In this document: positions 48,348 through 61,743 of the stretch, one piece after another | Numbering within the stretch: position 1 is the first letter of the stretch | How the letters are laid out: the number at the start of each line of letters is the position of its first letter | Source of the DNA: Turnera subulata | Taxonomy: Eukaryota > Streptophyta > Magnoliopsida > Malpighiales > Passifloraceae | Assembly (NCBI GenBank): GCA_028386065.3 | Contig: JAKUCV010005477.1 | Span: forward strand, 47,436 to 111,435 | Reading direction: 5' to 3' | Length of the DNA: 64,000 bases | Position numbers and translations under genes: made by a program | The notes under the pieces: model-generated | The model's database searches: none | What the model was told of the DNA's origin: nothing | The model's input: the letters and a program-made list of their open reading frames with translations, nothing else

Positions 48348-51300
48348 ATGTCCCCTGCAGCAGTCCACATCCACTCTCCCTTCTCCCTCCACAACAACCC
48401 TAATCCCACCAACACCACTTCCTCCGATTCCTTCTCTCGAGACAATCGCGATGATCATCATCGGGGCTATGTTTTCGGCACCGCCGCCTTCGACGCTCAA
48501 TTCGATAGCCAAGGCGGGGCCCGAACCCGGTCGGGCCGGGCGCGGCCCAGGCTGGTCAAAGTGAGGAAGCAGTTGCACGGGAGGTGTAGACCGCCAATGA
48601 CAGGTGAGTTGGGTCCAGGTTTTAATCCATTTGGTTCCGGTTGTGTTGATAGTGATGCTAATGGAATAACTGCTGCTTCTTCAAATGAGAGTGTAAACAA
48701 AAGTAGAGAGATTGATGATCGGTGTTTTGTGTTTGGTGCGGCGGCGGCCGTGAATTCAAATATCGAGAACACCCAAGGAAGTGAGGGAGAGAGGGAGAAT
48801 GGGAAGGGAAGTAACCGAGGTAGTGATTTTGGGGTGGATTTAGGATTGAGGTTGAAGATGGATACGCCCGTAGCTGGTGAGAGTGTGGAGAAACTGGAGG
48901 AGCCTGATTTTAGTAAGGATGAGGGCATTTTTGATTCGGGTTTTGTGTTTGGTGCTAGTTGGTTTGAGCCTGCGACTAATCTGGATGAGAAAACGGAAGA
49001 ATCAGGTGAAAGTCATAGAAATTCACTCCTATCCGATGATGCTCGGAAGATTGAACCGGAGAATCAAGCAGGGGTTGATGGCATTTCTGATGAGTTGAGG
49101 AAACTGAAGATTGATGATTTTGTGAGTGTTGGCCGTGCTTGTGATGAGAAATCATCTGGTAATGCTGATAATCTATTTGTGTTTGGTAGCAAAAAGACCT
49201 CGGCATGTTCTGATGGAAGTTCCGGGACTGCTTCTCATGGACATAATGTGGCCAAAGAAGGTGACGTTGATAAGAAGAATGAGAGTTGTAATGTGGCTAG
49301 TTCTTTTACTGTTGAACCGATATGTTCTCAAGCTCAAGCATCTGGTGATGCAAATCTCAATGAAGCTTTTGCAACATCATCATTTTCATTAGTCGATAAC
49401 TGTTCCCAAGAAACTTGTGGCTTCAGAGAGGAGAATGACAAAACTAGTTCTGCAACAACTCCAGCTGGATCAGGGATACCTTTTATTGCCTTGGAAACAC
49501 TATGTGATCCTTCTTGTTTAAAAACTAGTCTATTTACTGGATTGACCAAGAAGCCTGAATTCATTATTAATGGTAGATCTAAGGGACGCAAAAGGTCAGA
49601 AAAATTGAGGCAGAGATCAAAGCATAGTTCCTCGTACATAGGACGGCCTAAGCAAGAGGGTGTAAAGGATAGCATTGCCCAAGAAGATTTAAGCTTCCAA
49701 AGCTGCTATTCACCAATGGATTTTTCTCCTTATGAGGAAACTAATGGAGTTGAGGATCATAAGGAAACTTGTGTGACATCAAATGATACTAATCCCCTTA
49801 AAAACGTTCCCTCTGCCTTTCAGTCTACAGTGGCTAATTTTAATGAAGGTAATGAGGCTTGCAATGCTGTCAGAGATGATCAGAGACCAAGTGAATTGGA
49901 TGAAGAGAGATCTGAGAATCATTCCAAAAGTTTTTCTGATGCTAATTATCCCTCAAAAGGGTTTGTTTTTGGATCTGAGACAACTTGCTTTGGCTCTAAT
50001 GGAGAGAAGGTATGCTGTACTAGCCATGTTGCTGATGGTGTGACTGAAAATACACATGACTTGGGCAGGGAAAAGGACCATAAAATACAGTTTTCTTTCA
50101 CGTCGGGTTTGGAAGATATGGATGAAAAAAAATTTTCCTTCTCTGCGTCATCTTCTGTACAGAACAGTTCAACAGCAGCTAAGCGCATGCCTAGAAAGAA
50201 ATATAGGAAGAAACATCCTTCTGAACCATTGATTGTTGCTTCGAGCCCAAATGTTGATAAGGTTGGTGCTATTCTTTCATGCAATTTTTATCCCAAGTCC
50301 TTTATGATTTTAGGTATCTTAAACCCAGATCTTATATTCTTACTTTCAATTGTCAATCAGCAAAATAAGCAGAATGCCAATTAGCCAAATAATATCTGCT
50401 TTTAACACGTAGTCTTTCTTTAATTTATATGGACAGAAACAACAAAACCCCATACCTCGTCCGCTAAACGGGACATAAGATAAACTATTATTTCAATATT
50501 ATATTACCTACCAAAGAGGAAATGAAAGAAAGGGGTTCCCGTATGCTACTAAACTAAAAATACTAAACGGAGCTAATCTGATTAGTCCTTGATTATTTGT
50601 GTGGTTCTCCATCACCAAGCCACCTTTTTCATGACTTGTAGATTTGACACTCTGCAGGCACAAGAAGGAGATGTACATGCTTCGCAAGGGAAAATGGCTA
50701 GTAAGTCTGAGGTGATAGGGCAAGGCCCTATTTCATCCTATGTCACTGTTGAGGAAGCATGTGAGATGTGGCGGATGAGGTGGGCTTTTAACACAGTACT
50801 ATTATTGGTTATAATAATCTAATGTATAAGTTATTTTTTTTGAGATGTAATCATGTGTAAGGCTTCTTTATGTTGTTGGTTGATTAGGTTTTTGGTGATT
50901 ATGATCATGTGCATTTGAGATATCACTTTTACACTTACATGACATGGTGCGATTTTTACCAGGGGAAATCAAGCTTATGAGAATGGGGATCTTTCAAATG
51001 CTGAGGATTTTTACACACGTGGTATAAATTCTGTCTCCGCTGTTGAGATATCGGGGTGCTTCCTCAAACCTCTTGTTATTTGTTATAGCAACCGCGCGGC
51101 AACTCGGATATCTCTTGGAAATTTGAGGGAAGCCTTAAGAGATTGTTTAAAAGCTGCTACTCTTGATCCTAACTTTTTGAAAGTTTATCTACGAGCTGCC
51201 AAGTAAGTGTTATTTTTATTATTAGTTTTAAATATGAACTAATTTAGGTGCAGGGAAATACAGCCTCTTGTTTGACCTTATGCATCTTATTGTTATTGGT

Positions 51301-54300
51301 AGTTCGCCACATGAACAGTTCAGCTAAGTAGTAGAGTAAACCAAGTTTACTTCATTTTTTCAGTCTTTTAATGGGGGAGGGAGTTGTTTTGCATTACATG
51401 TGTTTTGTGGTGGCAAGCAATGTGAGATTGTTTTGTCACAATGTATCATGCCCATTATAGGAAAATTTAGCTATGTTGCACATCAACATTTGTATTAGTT
51501 ATTTCATGATACTAAAATTGCTTTCAGAGGGTGTGTTATATGGAACCTACAGGAAAGACATGCAATCACAATGGATATTCTTGGGTGGTGGTGAGGGCTA
51601 AGATTTATGAGTTTAATTCTCAGGATGTTCTAACTCAAAAAAAAAAAAATCTCATCACGTTCATTTGAATGAAAAGTTGTTGAATCCACCTTGATGTGAA
51701 TTCAATTATTCATATCGTAATGTCTTTCATTGTAATTTGTACTCTGAATACGGAATACTATTCATATCGTAATGTCTTTCATTGTAATTTGTACTCTGAA
51801 TACGGAATACTTTTCCATCTTCATTTCCTCATAACTAGCTTCCTCTACGTAATCATGCTGGGCATCTATTCTTTGATAGGTGTCATCTTATGCTTGGAGA
51901 AGCAGAAAATGCGCAGCATTATTTTACTAAGTGCTTGGAAAATGGAGGTGGTGTGTGTTTGGATCGGAGAATTGCAATAGAGGCTGCTGATGGCCTTCAA
52001 AAAGCTCAGGTATGCATTTCTTGTAAAACTTTTCTGCAAATATTGTGCCCTACCCTTGACCATTTTGCTGGAAAAAAAAAATTACGTGGAATGCTATGGT
52101 GCTCCCCTACGAATTTCAGGATTTTGTGTTGTCTGTACCTACGTAAAATTGATAAAAATAACTTGCTCAGCTCAGAAGTCCTTACGATGCATGATTGCAA
52201 GATGTGTGGACTATGTCTTCAAGCATTTGTGAGGCTTTGAATCTCTCGGTGCTAGTTGCCTCACGTCCTGGAGTTTTGAAAGAATGTCTGTTTTTGTGTT
52301 TTTCGTTTTTTAAATATTATTTTATGAGCAGTGACTGTGTCCTCTCCCTTTTTACTTGAACATCCTATAGGGTAAGCAAAGAAGGGAAGGATTTGAATAC
52401 TTTTGAGGAGTTCCATTCTAGTGTTCTACATGGTTCATTTAGAATATACGCAATTTTCAATTCATGGTGGATAACCAGCTTTCATTTTATGTCTTCCAAT
52501 TAAGTTTGTAGCTTCACTTGGTTTTCTTGTTGCTGGAGTTCACTGTGGTGTCATTCTGGTCCAAAGTTAGCAGTAGAGGATAGCTTTGCTGATGTACTTT
52601 AATTTTCTCTGCTGCTTAGCTTTTACAGGATGCCTAGACTTTTTTCTTTATATTCTCAGTTTGTCTCTAATCGACAAAAAAAATTACGTTGGGAATGATA
52701 TATTGTTGAATATGAAAATGTGATCTCAGTTTTCTCTTTTTGGCATCCTTGAATGTGTGTCTGCATAGGAGGAGATGCACTCACTTTCTTTTCTGGCTTG
52801 CAGAAAGTGGCAGAATGCCAAAACCGCTCTGCACAACTTTTGGAACAGCGGACATCTGAGGTAGCGGTGACTGCTCTAGATGCAATTTCTGAGGCCTTAT
52901 CAGTGAGCCCATTTTCTGAGAAATTGCTGGAAATGAAAGCAGAAAGTTTGTTTATGGTCTGTGTTATTACAAGAATTTGTTCTTGTTCTTTTTCTTATTC
53001 ACCTTATTCAACCATTTGAAGCATGGATGGAATCATGATAAATTTCAGTCAGTTTTAGTGTTTTCTTTGCTTCCCTCTTAAGTATTGGTTTATCCTGTGT
53101 TTCTTCTGATGATGTTGCAGTTACGGAATTTTAAAGAGGTGATTCAGCTGTGTGAGAAGACTCTTTCTGCTGCTGAAAAGAATTTTGCTTCAGTGGGTGA
53201 TGATAATTGCATTGCAGAACTTGATGGTTCCGTAACTGAAATTTACTCAGTTCCAAGGGTGTGGCGGTGGCATTTAATGTCAAAGTCCTACTTTTACTTG
53301 GGAAAGCTTGAGATGGCTCTTGATATACTTCAGACATTGGAAGAAATGGGATCCACAATTTACAAGTATATGCATGATTTTATGTGCAACAATCTCTAGG
53401 TTTCTCGCTTAAAATGAGTTTGATGATGCATGACATTGTTCCTTTTTTCTGAAACAATTGCTACAGGTGTGCAAGTAAGGTGTTGGAATCATCTGTTACA
53501 TTAGCTGCCACAATTAACAATCTTTTGCATCATAAGGTATGTTCTCTTTTATTCATTCAGTCAAGATGAATGGCATGCTTAAGTTTGTCTGGTTGTCCAC
53601 CAAGTTATCTGGGGAAGAGAACCTTATTCATTCAGACAAGGTGTATGTATGTATACACACACAAACACACACACACACAAATGTTCAGTTGTGTAATTTC
53701 CTATCAAGCTTAAATGACATGCTCTGGCAATCAATGGCTTGTTAACTACGAGCAATCTTCCTGTTAAACAAACTTACCATTTTCCATTGACAGAATGCTG
53801 GGAATGAAGCAGTTCTATCAGGAAGGTATATTGAAGCTATAGAGCACTATACTGGTGCTTTATCGAGTAATATTGAGTCACGCCCTTTTGCAGCTATCTG
53901 TTTTAGCAACCGTGCTGCTGCATACCAAGCCTTGGGCCAAATTGCTGATGCCATTGCAGATTGTAGCCTAGCCATTGCCCTTGATGGGAGTTACTCAAAG
54001 GTTTACTCTTGTTTTATTGATTCTAATATCGGTTACATTGGTTTGGTTATCATCTATCTCTAAAGTCAGGCAAAGAATATGGTTTCATTTTTGATTGTAT
54101 CCTTTGGTTGACCCCTGAAATGTTTTATTTTCTTACTTGAATCTTTTTTATTCATTGGTTTGCTAAATTTCTTAGATGAAATTTTTCATCTTATTTCCTT
54201 CCTTTTGCAGGCTGTTTCTAGGAGAGCAGCTTTGCACGAGATGATCAGAGACTATGGACAAGCAGCTATTGACCTGCAAAGGCTTATATCCATTCTTGAA

Positions 54301-56666
54301 AAGCAAAATGATGGAAAACCTAAGCATAATGGTACACCTGGTAGATCCTCCAGCAGGAAAAAAGAATTAAGGCAAGCTCGTCAGCATTTGTCCTTGATGG
54401 AAGAGGAAGCCAAGAAAAGAATCCCTTTGGATTTGTATTGCATCTTGTAAGTTACTCATTATGTTAGAGCTTTGACATGAAAAAAATATTAAACTGATGA
54501 CATCCATTTAGTTCCCAATTGTTCTAACTAGATCAGTTCTGGCATGAATTCGTGATACTCTTACTGTCAATCTTACCACCAAAATTTCTTTATTACTTCT
54601 TGTTATGGTATTGAAACAAAAAATTTTCTCGGTAAGACAAGATTTTCTGCTGCCTCTTCTGTGCACACTTCTACTTTTCTGGCTTTTGTTCCCCTCCTTT
54701 CTTGTAGTGGAATGGGGTTTGTATTTTATTAAATTAAGATATGATGATATCATGCAGACATGTTAATTATTATTCACTTTTCTTGAAACTTTGTATTTGT
54801 TAATACTTTACTGAGAGAACAGATGTGAGTGCGCGAACAGTTTAAAAGTTGGGGAGACAATCTAAGAGCCACCCCATCGGTCTATCTAGTTATATGCAGC
54901 TTTGTATGCGGTAGAGAAGATTTAAAATGAATAAGCGATGTTAAGAAACTATGGAAAATTGAGTGAAGTTTCAAATTACCTCTATAATTTATGTGCCTGT
55001 TAACAATGCAGGGGAGTGAAGGATTCTGACTCTGCATCTGATATAAAAAAGGCATACCGGAAAGCTGCACTGAGGCATCACCCAGACAAGGTTCTGAACT
55101 TGTCATATCCCTTTCTAAAAAAATATTTTCATACTTCTTTGTCATCTTACACTTGCTAATTTTGTGTGCTTTTCACCACCCGTCTTTTGGCTTATAGGCA
55201 GGTCAGTTCTTGGCAAGAAGCGAAAGTGGAGATGATGGGCAGCTGTGGAAGGGTATTATCCAAGATGTTCACATTGATGCTGACAGGCTATTCAAGATGA
55301 TTGGAGAAGCATATGCTGTACTCTCAGATCCTGCTAAGGTTTGTTATCTTGATGTTCTGACCCTAGAGGTCTTGGTGAATTGCTAGCTTTATGCTGTAAT
55401 TTTTAGAGAACGAGAGAAAGAGGTATTTAGATTTTAAAGGAAAAGATGATGCATATCAACTTTGTTATAATGGAGTACTGCAAATAAGTTCATTTCTTAA
55501 TATGCTAAAAAGCTTGACCTAAAAAACATAAACACTAAAAAGCGTTACTATCATATCATCTGTGGATAAAGTCTCCAATGTGTTTATACTTTAACTTCCA
55601 ATTGCTGGACAACTGCTACTTCTCTTCTGTCCTAGTTTTTTCTGTTTGACCACCTAATTTGTTGCTTTGGTTTATTCTCGTCATCGTGTTGTTCTTACTT
55701 CCGTTTTTTCATATACTTGTAGAATACCAATGTTTTCTCGTTTTATTATTTTTTTTTTATGTCACAAGTTGAGGTAGTTATCTTTTTCCTTTTTTTGGAA
55801 CAAAAGAATCCTTCACACATCATTTTGGCTTTAAGTTAAAGATTTGATGTTCACTTAGAATTCACGTCATTTTCCGACGGAAGTTGGAACATCCAAGTGA
55901 CACTAGTAATAGAATATGCGAGTTCTTTTTTTTTTTTTATGAGATTCGTGTTCATTTTTTTTTGTTTCTTCATTTTATTTTATTTTTTTGGGGGAAGATG
56001 CAGTAGACGTTATTAGCATGGCCTATACCAATGTTCAAAAAGCATGGCCTATACCAAAATCCACTTCTGCTGCCATCACCTCCATTTCCTTTTTTGGCAA
56101 GTCTAAGTGCTGCATCCAATAATTATTATACCCATTACAGTCATGACATGATCACCACTGCCACTGTATACCCAGCTCTCCATCACAAAAACTATCAGCA
56201 TTTGAATCATCCTTACCGACATGACTATTGCCACACTTTTCTTTTTTCTTTTTTTTCCTCTTGAGAAGCACCATTGCCGTATCATCCATAGCATAAAAAG
56301 ACACTTTTTACAGGTTTAATCTTTGCGCTTTTTTGGTCATATCTAGAGATGGAATTATGAAATCAGTCAACCCTTATTTGCTCGGATATGCTTAATATAG
56401 CTAGTGTAATAGAGGGAGATTAAGCTGTCTGTGCTATCTTTTTTATCTTTAACTACTGCCTCAAATCTGATAAGAATACTTTTCATTATCAGAGGTCAGA
56501 TTATGATCTTGATGAGGAAATTAGGAAAGCATCAAAGGAAATGAAGGGAAATGGTTATCACAGAAAAAAGGCTGAGACTCAGAGTTATCCTTATGAGAGA
56601 AGCGACGTCAGGCGAAATTGGCAGGGGTATTGGAAGACTCATACAAACTCTCATTCACGATGGTGA
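48348..56666 (+). CDS. TPR and J-domain co-chaperone (DNAJC7-like), long N-terminal extension
   Basis: TPR/J proteins link Hsp70 and Hsp90; the J domain stimulates Hsp70 ATPase. Twelve exons: 48348-50261, 50658-50779, 50963-51202, 51880-52009, 52804-52956, 53121-53365, 53467-53536, 53794-54000, 54211-54446, 55012-55090, 55198-55338 and 56493-56666. All are GT-AG and phases close to 1236 aa. Exon 1 encodes about 638 residues of low-complexity, probably disordered chain with five [YF]VFG motifs (near residues 41, 127, 198, 276 and 538). TPR units follow (GNQAYENGDLSNAEDFY with CYSNRAATRISLGN; NAGNEAVLSGRYIEAIEHY with CFSNRAAAYQALG). The J domain near the end has AYRKAALRHHPDK, so the HPD triad is present, and about 25 extra residues before AYAVLSDPAK. 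Arabidopsis has similar TPR/J proteins. The start is the first ATG in the frame. Confidence 0.93.
51709..51812. repeat. 52 bp tandem duplication in intron 3 of the TPR/J-domain gene
   Basis: Two identical or nearly identical copies of a unit containing CATATCGTAATGTCTTTCAT, period 52, just upstream of the exon 4 acceptor. Confidence 0.8.
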
Positions 56667-57903
56667 CATACAGTATTATGTAGATCAAGAAGGTCAGCCT
56701 TCTTTTATTCGGCTGTAGTTCTACAATGATCTCGTGGGTTGCTCTTTCGTTAATAATTAGAAAGCACAAGAATGTATGTCAATAATTAAGCAGCCCAAGA
56801 ATGGATGGGAAAGCAACAATGGAAGTGGTGATCTATATCTGGCACCAGAGATTTTTGCTCTCAGAAAGTTGTGCAACATGAATGCAGGGGAGACAGTTGC
56901 AGAAAATACCCATTGTTATCAAAGAAAAGGTGTGTGCGTAATTTATTTATGGTCCACTTGTTTTCACTTCAGCCATATTTGCCGGCAGAAAGAAGTTTTG
57001 GGTTTTTTTGGTTGGTTTAGCTCGGTCAGTGGTAGACAAACAAGGAATCCTTGAACTTTTTAAGTACGAAGTTTTCATGAAGTCTTGATGCCATGATTGT
57101 AAGATCAGGACTGCGGCGGCTGGTTCAACTGGGTTGATCGGAAACTGGATGCTGTGGTCTGCGTTTTGTGATCGTGAATAACCAGCTGTCCGATAAACCT
57201 ATGCAAATTGGAGGACCTTGCCAATTTTTGGTGGATTAGTTGATCAATGTCAAGAATTGAACTGGCGAACATTATCATATGAAGAGAGTCCAAAGGTGAT
57301 TACCAAATCCCTTTTTCGATATGTATGAAGTACATAAAACATCAGCATTGTATTAATATTAGCCATTTTATATGTTTAAAATTTTTGTCTTTGAAATATA
57401 TATAAAAATCATACAAACATTCTCAAGTATATGGATTCTTAAGTTCAAAAAGAAAAAAAGTATATGGATTCTTCATGAAAGAATGTGACGTATCTGTCAT
57501 TTTAATCATTATGGTTGTATCGAATTAATTGTGCTATGAACAATTCATATAAACGGTGACAAGATTAATTCTTATTCCTTTTCTTCTTGATTTTTTTTTT
57601 TGTTCAATTGATGCATCATATATAATCAAAATTACTAACTTGAAAGCTATACCAGCTTCACTGTAATAGTTTTACTAATGTTATAGCGTGGACTGACAAA
57701 TATTAAAATTATTTGAAAATAGACCAACTATTCATAATATCTAATATCTTTACTCGAATAATATTAACTAGTACCAGGGATTAAATCCAACAAAACTTCC
57801 GACCAACATGTGAATAGAAAATTTAAAATAAAAACGAGAAGATTGATTGATCATTTTACCAGGCTTTACATATCAGAATTCAAAAACGATGTCACCATTC
57901 CTC
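56667..57903. other. 3' sides of the TPR/J-domain and UGT genes
   Basis: The first several hundred bases should hold the TPR/J 3' UTR. Then comes AT-rich sequence up to the UGT stop codon on the other strand. The genes are convergent. No further feature is seen. Confidence 0.45.
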
Positions 57904-59385
57904 TTACTGAGTACTTGTCAGCAAGCTTTGTTGCTGCAGGACGTCTTGTATTAGCGATTCCATGTTGAGAAAAGAAGATCCATTTACTGATATGGCTTTT
58001 TTGGCCATCTCACTGAGCTCTTGAACTCTTTTCTTCCTCTCTTCACTTTCCGTTCCACCATCCATGAGCTGATCAATAGCCTTCTTAACATGTTCTTTTT
58101 TCACTAAAACTCCAATTCTCTCTTCTTCTCCCCACCTTACCGTAACCTCTGAGCCAACCCTCACTCCAATTTTCAGCACTTGCACCGCCAGCTTCTCATT
58201 GGAAAATTGATCACCAAAAAGAGGCCATGTAACCATTGGCTTGCGAGCACATATCCCTTCTAGTATTGAGTTCCACCCACAATGAGTTAAGAACCCTCCA
58301 ACTGCAGGGTGAGACAGGATAAATAGTTGTGGTGCCCAACCTCGGATTACAAGACCTCTCTCTTTTGTCTTCTCCTCAAAACCATATTCTACAATCCATT
58401 TTTCCAGGTCCTTTGTGGTTTCTCCACTCCTTACGACCCAGATAAATGGTTTGCCAGATGCTTCTAATCCCAATCCAAGCTCTATTAGCTGCACACATGT
58501 TAAGTTACAGATACTACCAAGACAGGCATAGATAACAGAACCTGGTTGCTGAGTGTTGAGCCACTCTAAGCATTGATGCACATCAATGGAAGCATTGTTA
58601 CCTCTAAGAAGTTTGTCAGAGTTGTCTTTGTTGCACAGAGAAGCTGGACCGACGCACCAGACCTTACACCCTAGTAGATTTCTCAGTTCTTGGACGTATG
58701 CCATCTCCAACTCGTCGAATGAATTGATAAGGAACCCGAAATTCACAGTTTCAGCAGCCCACACTTTGGCCCCGAACCCTCCCAAGTCTGCCATGGCATC
58801 TGGGAATTGGTTCTTGCTCATTTCAACATGATGAGGCATGCCAGGTACAGCAAATGGTTCAAAGTCAGAGGTTATTCTGTCCAAAACATCTTGGATTCTT
58901 AACTTGCACAAGCAAAGTAGCATGCAAAAGGCAGAAAACCCATTGAAAGAAATCCTGGGGATGCGAAACTTGGTGGCAATATTAGCAGTGTAAGGAAGAA
59001 GCATATCTGAAATTATGCAACTTGGCTTTGGAGTTAGTTGCTCGAGCAAGGCTTCCACAGACTCTTGTAGACTGAAAGTAGCCTCATAGAACTCTTTGCC
59101 TAGGCCTAAGGAAGGCATCATGTCTAGATTCTCGTACTTGTTAAGCAACCCTGCTTTGTCTGATGGGAATGTCACCTCAACCAGCTTGATCCGGAGGCCG
59201 GAATCTGCCCCGCGAGCAACCGTGGCTTGGAAACGCCGTGCATTGAATGGAGTTGTGATTATGGTGACCATGACCCCATGCTGAGCCAGCATCCTCCCCA
59301 TATCTACCATGGGGATCATATGGCCCTGCGCCATGAAGGGGAACAGGATAAAATGGAGTTGTTGTTGATGCAACTGTGAGTCCAT
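57904..59385 (-). CDS. UDP-glycosyltransferase, UGT73 type
   Basis: Transfers a sugar from a UDP-sugar to a small lipophilic acceptor in the cytosol. A single uninterrupted exon of 493 codons, the usual family length; ATG at 59385. The N-terminal domain begins HFILFPFMAQGHMIP, where His22 is the catalytic base, and Asp in CIISDMLLP is its probable partner. The C-terminal PSPG box (about residues 350-395) reads WAPQLFILSHP, then HCGWNS, then WPLFGDQ; the last Gln is usual for UDP-glucose users. The sequence is of the UGT73 group (SDKAGL, GFLINSFDELE). UGT73 substrates include steroidal and triterpenoid aglycones, flavonoids and hormones, so the acceptor cannot be named. No frame damage. Confidence 0.95.
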   Translation of the reverse strand: MDSQLHQQQLHFILFPFMAQGHMIPMVDMGRMLAQHGVMVTIITTPFNARRFQATVARGADSGLRIKLVEVTFPSDKAGLLNKYENLDMMPSLGLGKEFYEATFSLQESVEALLEQLTPKPSCIISDMLLPYTANIATKFRIPRISFNGFSAFCMLLCLCKLRIQDVLDRITSDFEPFAVPGMPHHVEMSKNQFPDAMADLGGFGAKVWAAETVNFGFLINSFDELEMAYVQELRNLLGCKVWCVGPASLCNKDNSDKLLRGNNASIDVHQCLEWLNTQQPGSVIYACLGSICNLTCVQLIELGLGLEASGKPFIWVVRSGETTKDLEKWIVEYGFEEKTKERGLVIRGWAPQLFILSHPAVGGFLTHCGWNSILEGICARKPMVTWPLFGDQFSNEKLAVQVLKIGVRVGSEVTVRWGEEERIGVLVKKEHVKKAIDQLMDGGTESEERKKRVQELSEMAKKAISVNGSSFLNMESLIQDVLQQQSLLTSTQ

Positions 59386-59450
59386 GTTCTGGTATAACTA
59401 TAACTAATTGGAGGGGGTTTACTAGATAGATATTAAAGAGCAAGGGTGTG

Positions 59451-59459
59451 TATTTTATA
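59451..59459 (-). promoter_or_regulatory. Probable TATA box of the UGT gene
   Basis: TATAAAATA on the minus strand, about 66-75 bp upstream of the ATG; it leaves a short leader. Inferred from position and match. Confidence 0.5.
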
Positions 59460-61170
59460 ATATAACTGAGGAATGTTTTTGCACAAGAAGACGTTTAGCT
59501 GAAAGAAATTAAGCAAGGTGGAAGTAAGGTCAAGCAATGATACAGAAGTTGTGGACTAGGTAGCTTCAAATATAAATTAATTACCCGGGTTGTGTGGTCC
59601 ATGTTTTCTTTTTTCTTTTTTTTTTTCTGGATAAAAGTAAAAGGTATTAATTGTTGGAGTCTTCTTTGCTCATTTGGTCTTAGGCTCAGGACTTTTGATC
59701 ACACACAGACTCTCTTCACTTATGAGACCGTCTATCTATCAGAACATAGCAGGTCACCTTCATTGGTCTTGGACGTCAATAGACGGGAATCAGGCTCAAC
59801 GATCACTAAGGTAAAAAAGTGGAGCAAGTTGAATTTTCTTTTCCACCAATTTTGTTTCTTTCTATTTTTTTTCCAGAATACCTATAGATTGATTAGTCTG
59901 CTGACCAGCTAGTGGTTGAGTCGTCACGGTGCGCCATCGATTTTGAATGCCCACACCACAAATGGCCAATGATTTACTAGAGACTAGTCAGACAGATATG
60001 GACCATACCATCCATTAGTGTGTGTGTGTGGAAAAAGTGGCCTTCTACCTTGTTTTTCCTCTTTCTGTGAAAATTTTCCATGGAACAAAAAGGGAGACCT
60101 AGCGTAAAGTCTTTCCCGCTGGAATTTCTCACAGAACACAACTTTCTGGCCTTGGGCCTTGCTTTTTCTAGAAGGGAGAGTGCGTGTAGTAGTACTCTTT
60201 TTTCCCATTTGCAAATAGTTAGTAACCTTTTTTCTTTTTCTACATCGCTCATCTAAGATAAACTACTTTATCCGTGGGTTATCCACTTATCTTATGTGGT
60301 AAACATGTAAAATATTTGCCAAAAGCTCAAAGACATACAGTGTTGTTTGATAAAATATTGGTGACTAAATATCACAAGATTAATAAAATTATTAATTTGG
60401 GTATTTAACAAATTCTTTGTATTGAGCAATAAAATAAAAAAATTTACTTGAGATATCAATGGATGTAAGCATGAACAGTCGTACATATAGAAATACCAAA
60501 AAGTTTTGTAAAAAACGTGAAAGTATCATCAACAATATATTAAGAATATCAAAACACATTATTGGCCAAACACAAGGGGAAAAAAAAATCGACATAGCAG
60601 CGTTTGTATATACTAGTTTTTTTTCCACGTTAGTATTATATTTTCTAGATCATTGCAAAGAACTTATATATAAAATATAGACAGATAAATACGTATTATT
60701 TAGAATTAGTTTATGTATTAGAGAATATAAATTTATAAAATTAATTATTTTTAATAATATTTTCTAATCATTTGATATTGTAAATTATATAATTTTAATT
60801 ATGAAATTATATTATTAATGAAGGAGATTATTAAATTATATTATAATTTCTTATTATTATTTATTTTTTGTGGTATGAATTCCTATGATAATACTTTTTT
60901 TTTGTTATTATTCTATTTTGTAATTTTTGCTGTCTACCTTACTCACCTCTTCTCTCTATAATTCTTGTTGATAATAAATTACAAACACATTTGTCATGAG
61001 CTCTTGTGATTATTCTTCTAGGTAAAAGTTATTTTTGTTCATAATTTTTTCTTACTTTTTAGCTATACTTCTTCATATTAGTTGTTTAGAAAATGTAAAT
61101 AGATATATTACTTAGAATTAATTTATGCAGTAAAATAGGAATTTATAAATAAATAGTTGTTGAGACAATG
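59460..61170. other. Upstream region of the UGT gene
   Basis: UGT promoter side followed by strongly AT-rich sequence (60650-61150). Short open frames on both strands have no domain. Nothing else is supported. Confidence 0.4.
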
Positions 61171-61700
61171 TCTCCTCTTTCCAACCGGATGGTTCCAAAG
61201 TCTATGTTTCTCATGTCGACGGACATTTTATTTAGGACACTTATCCTTCCAAGTGTGAACCTGAATGCAATTGTGCCAATGGGTCTCTGAATACAAGGGC
61301 TCATTGGGCAATGATTTTCTTCAATGTTATTTGGGCAGTTTGTTGTGCGAGGAATAAGCTGATTTTTGAATCTAAGGATGTGGACTGGGGAGGGATGCTG
61401 GTGCTGGTTCTATCTAGGTCTCTCTTTTGGTTCAAGTCGACGCAACCAAGCTTTCCTTATGACCTGCATGCGTTATTGTTAAACCCTAGTGTTAAAGTTT
61501 GGCGTGGTCCAAAGTGTAGAATAACCTATCTGTAGGGAGTTGGGCTGTCTCTTACTTTCTTGATGTATCTGTTCTCTTCTATGTTCTCATCTCGATCATT
61601 ACTTCTATTCCTTAATAATACGTCGTTTTCATCAAAAAAAAGTCCTCACCTGGAGGACCGTGGTTTACCTTTGATGGCATCCCTAAAGCCAAATGGAGAC
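61171..61700 (+). repeat. Gag-like repeat, copy 1, split by a LINE 3' end
   Basis: 61171-61280 (from CCAACCGGATGGTTC to GTGCCAATG) and 61641-61700 (GTCCTCACCTGGAGGAC, then GTGGTTTACCTTTGATGG) match copy 2 at 62266-62515. The peptide words SHVDGHF, CEPECNCAN and a final region like PGGPWFTFDGIP resemble a gag-like protein of plant retroelements, as I recall it. Copy 1 keeps the sequence past GTGGTTTACC that is interrupted by element C in copy 2. Confidence 0.55.
61281..61640 (+). pseudogene. 3' end of a LINE with oligo(A) tail
   Basis: The frame 61311-61535 has WAVCCARNKLIFE and SRSLFWFK, like the extreme C-terminus of plant LINE reverse transcriptases, followed by a stop, a short 3' UTR and AAAAAAAA (61634-61641). 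It sits inside the gag-like repeat and appears to replace about 100 bp of it. 5'-truncated and dead. Confidence 0.55.
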
Positions 61701-61743
61701 ATAGACTCCAGGAATAAAATTACATGTCAATCATTATTATGGC

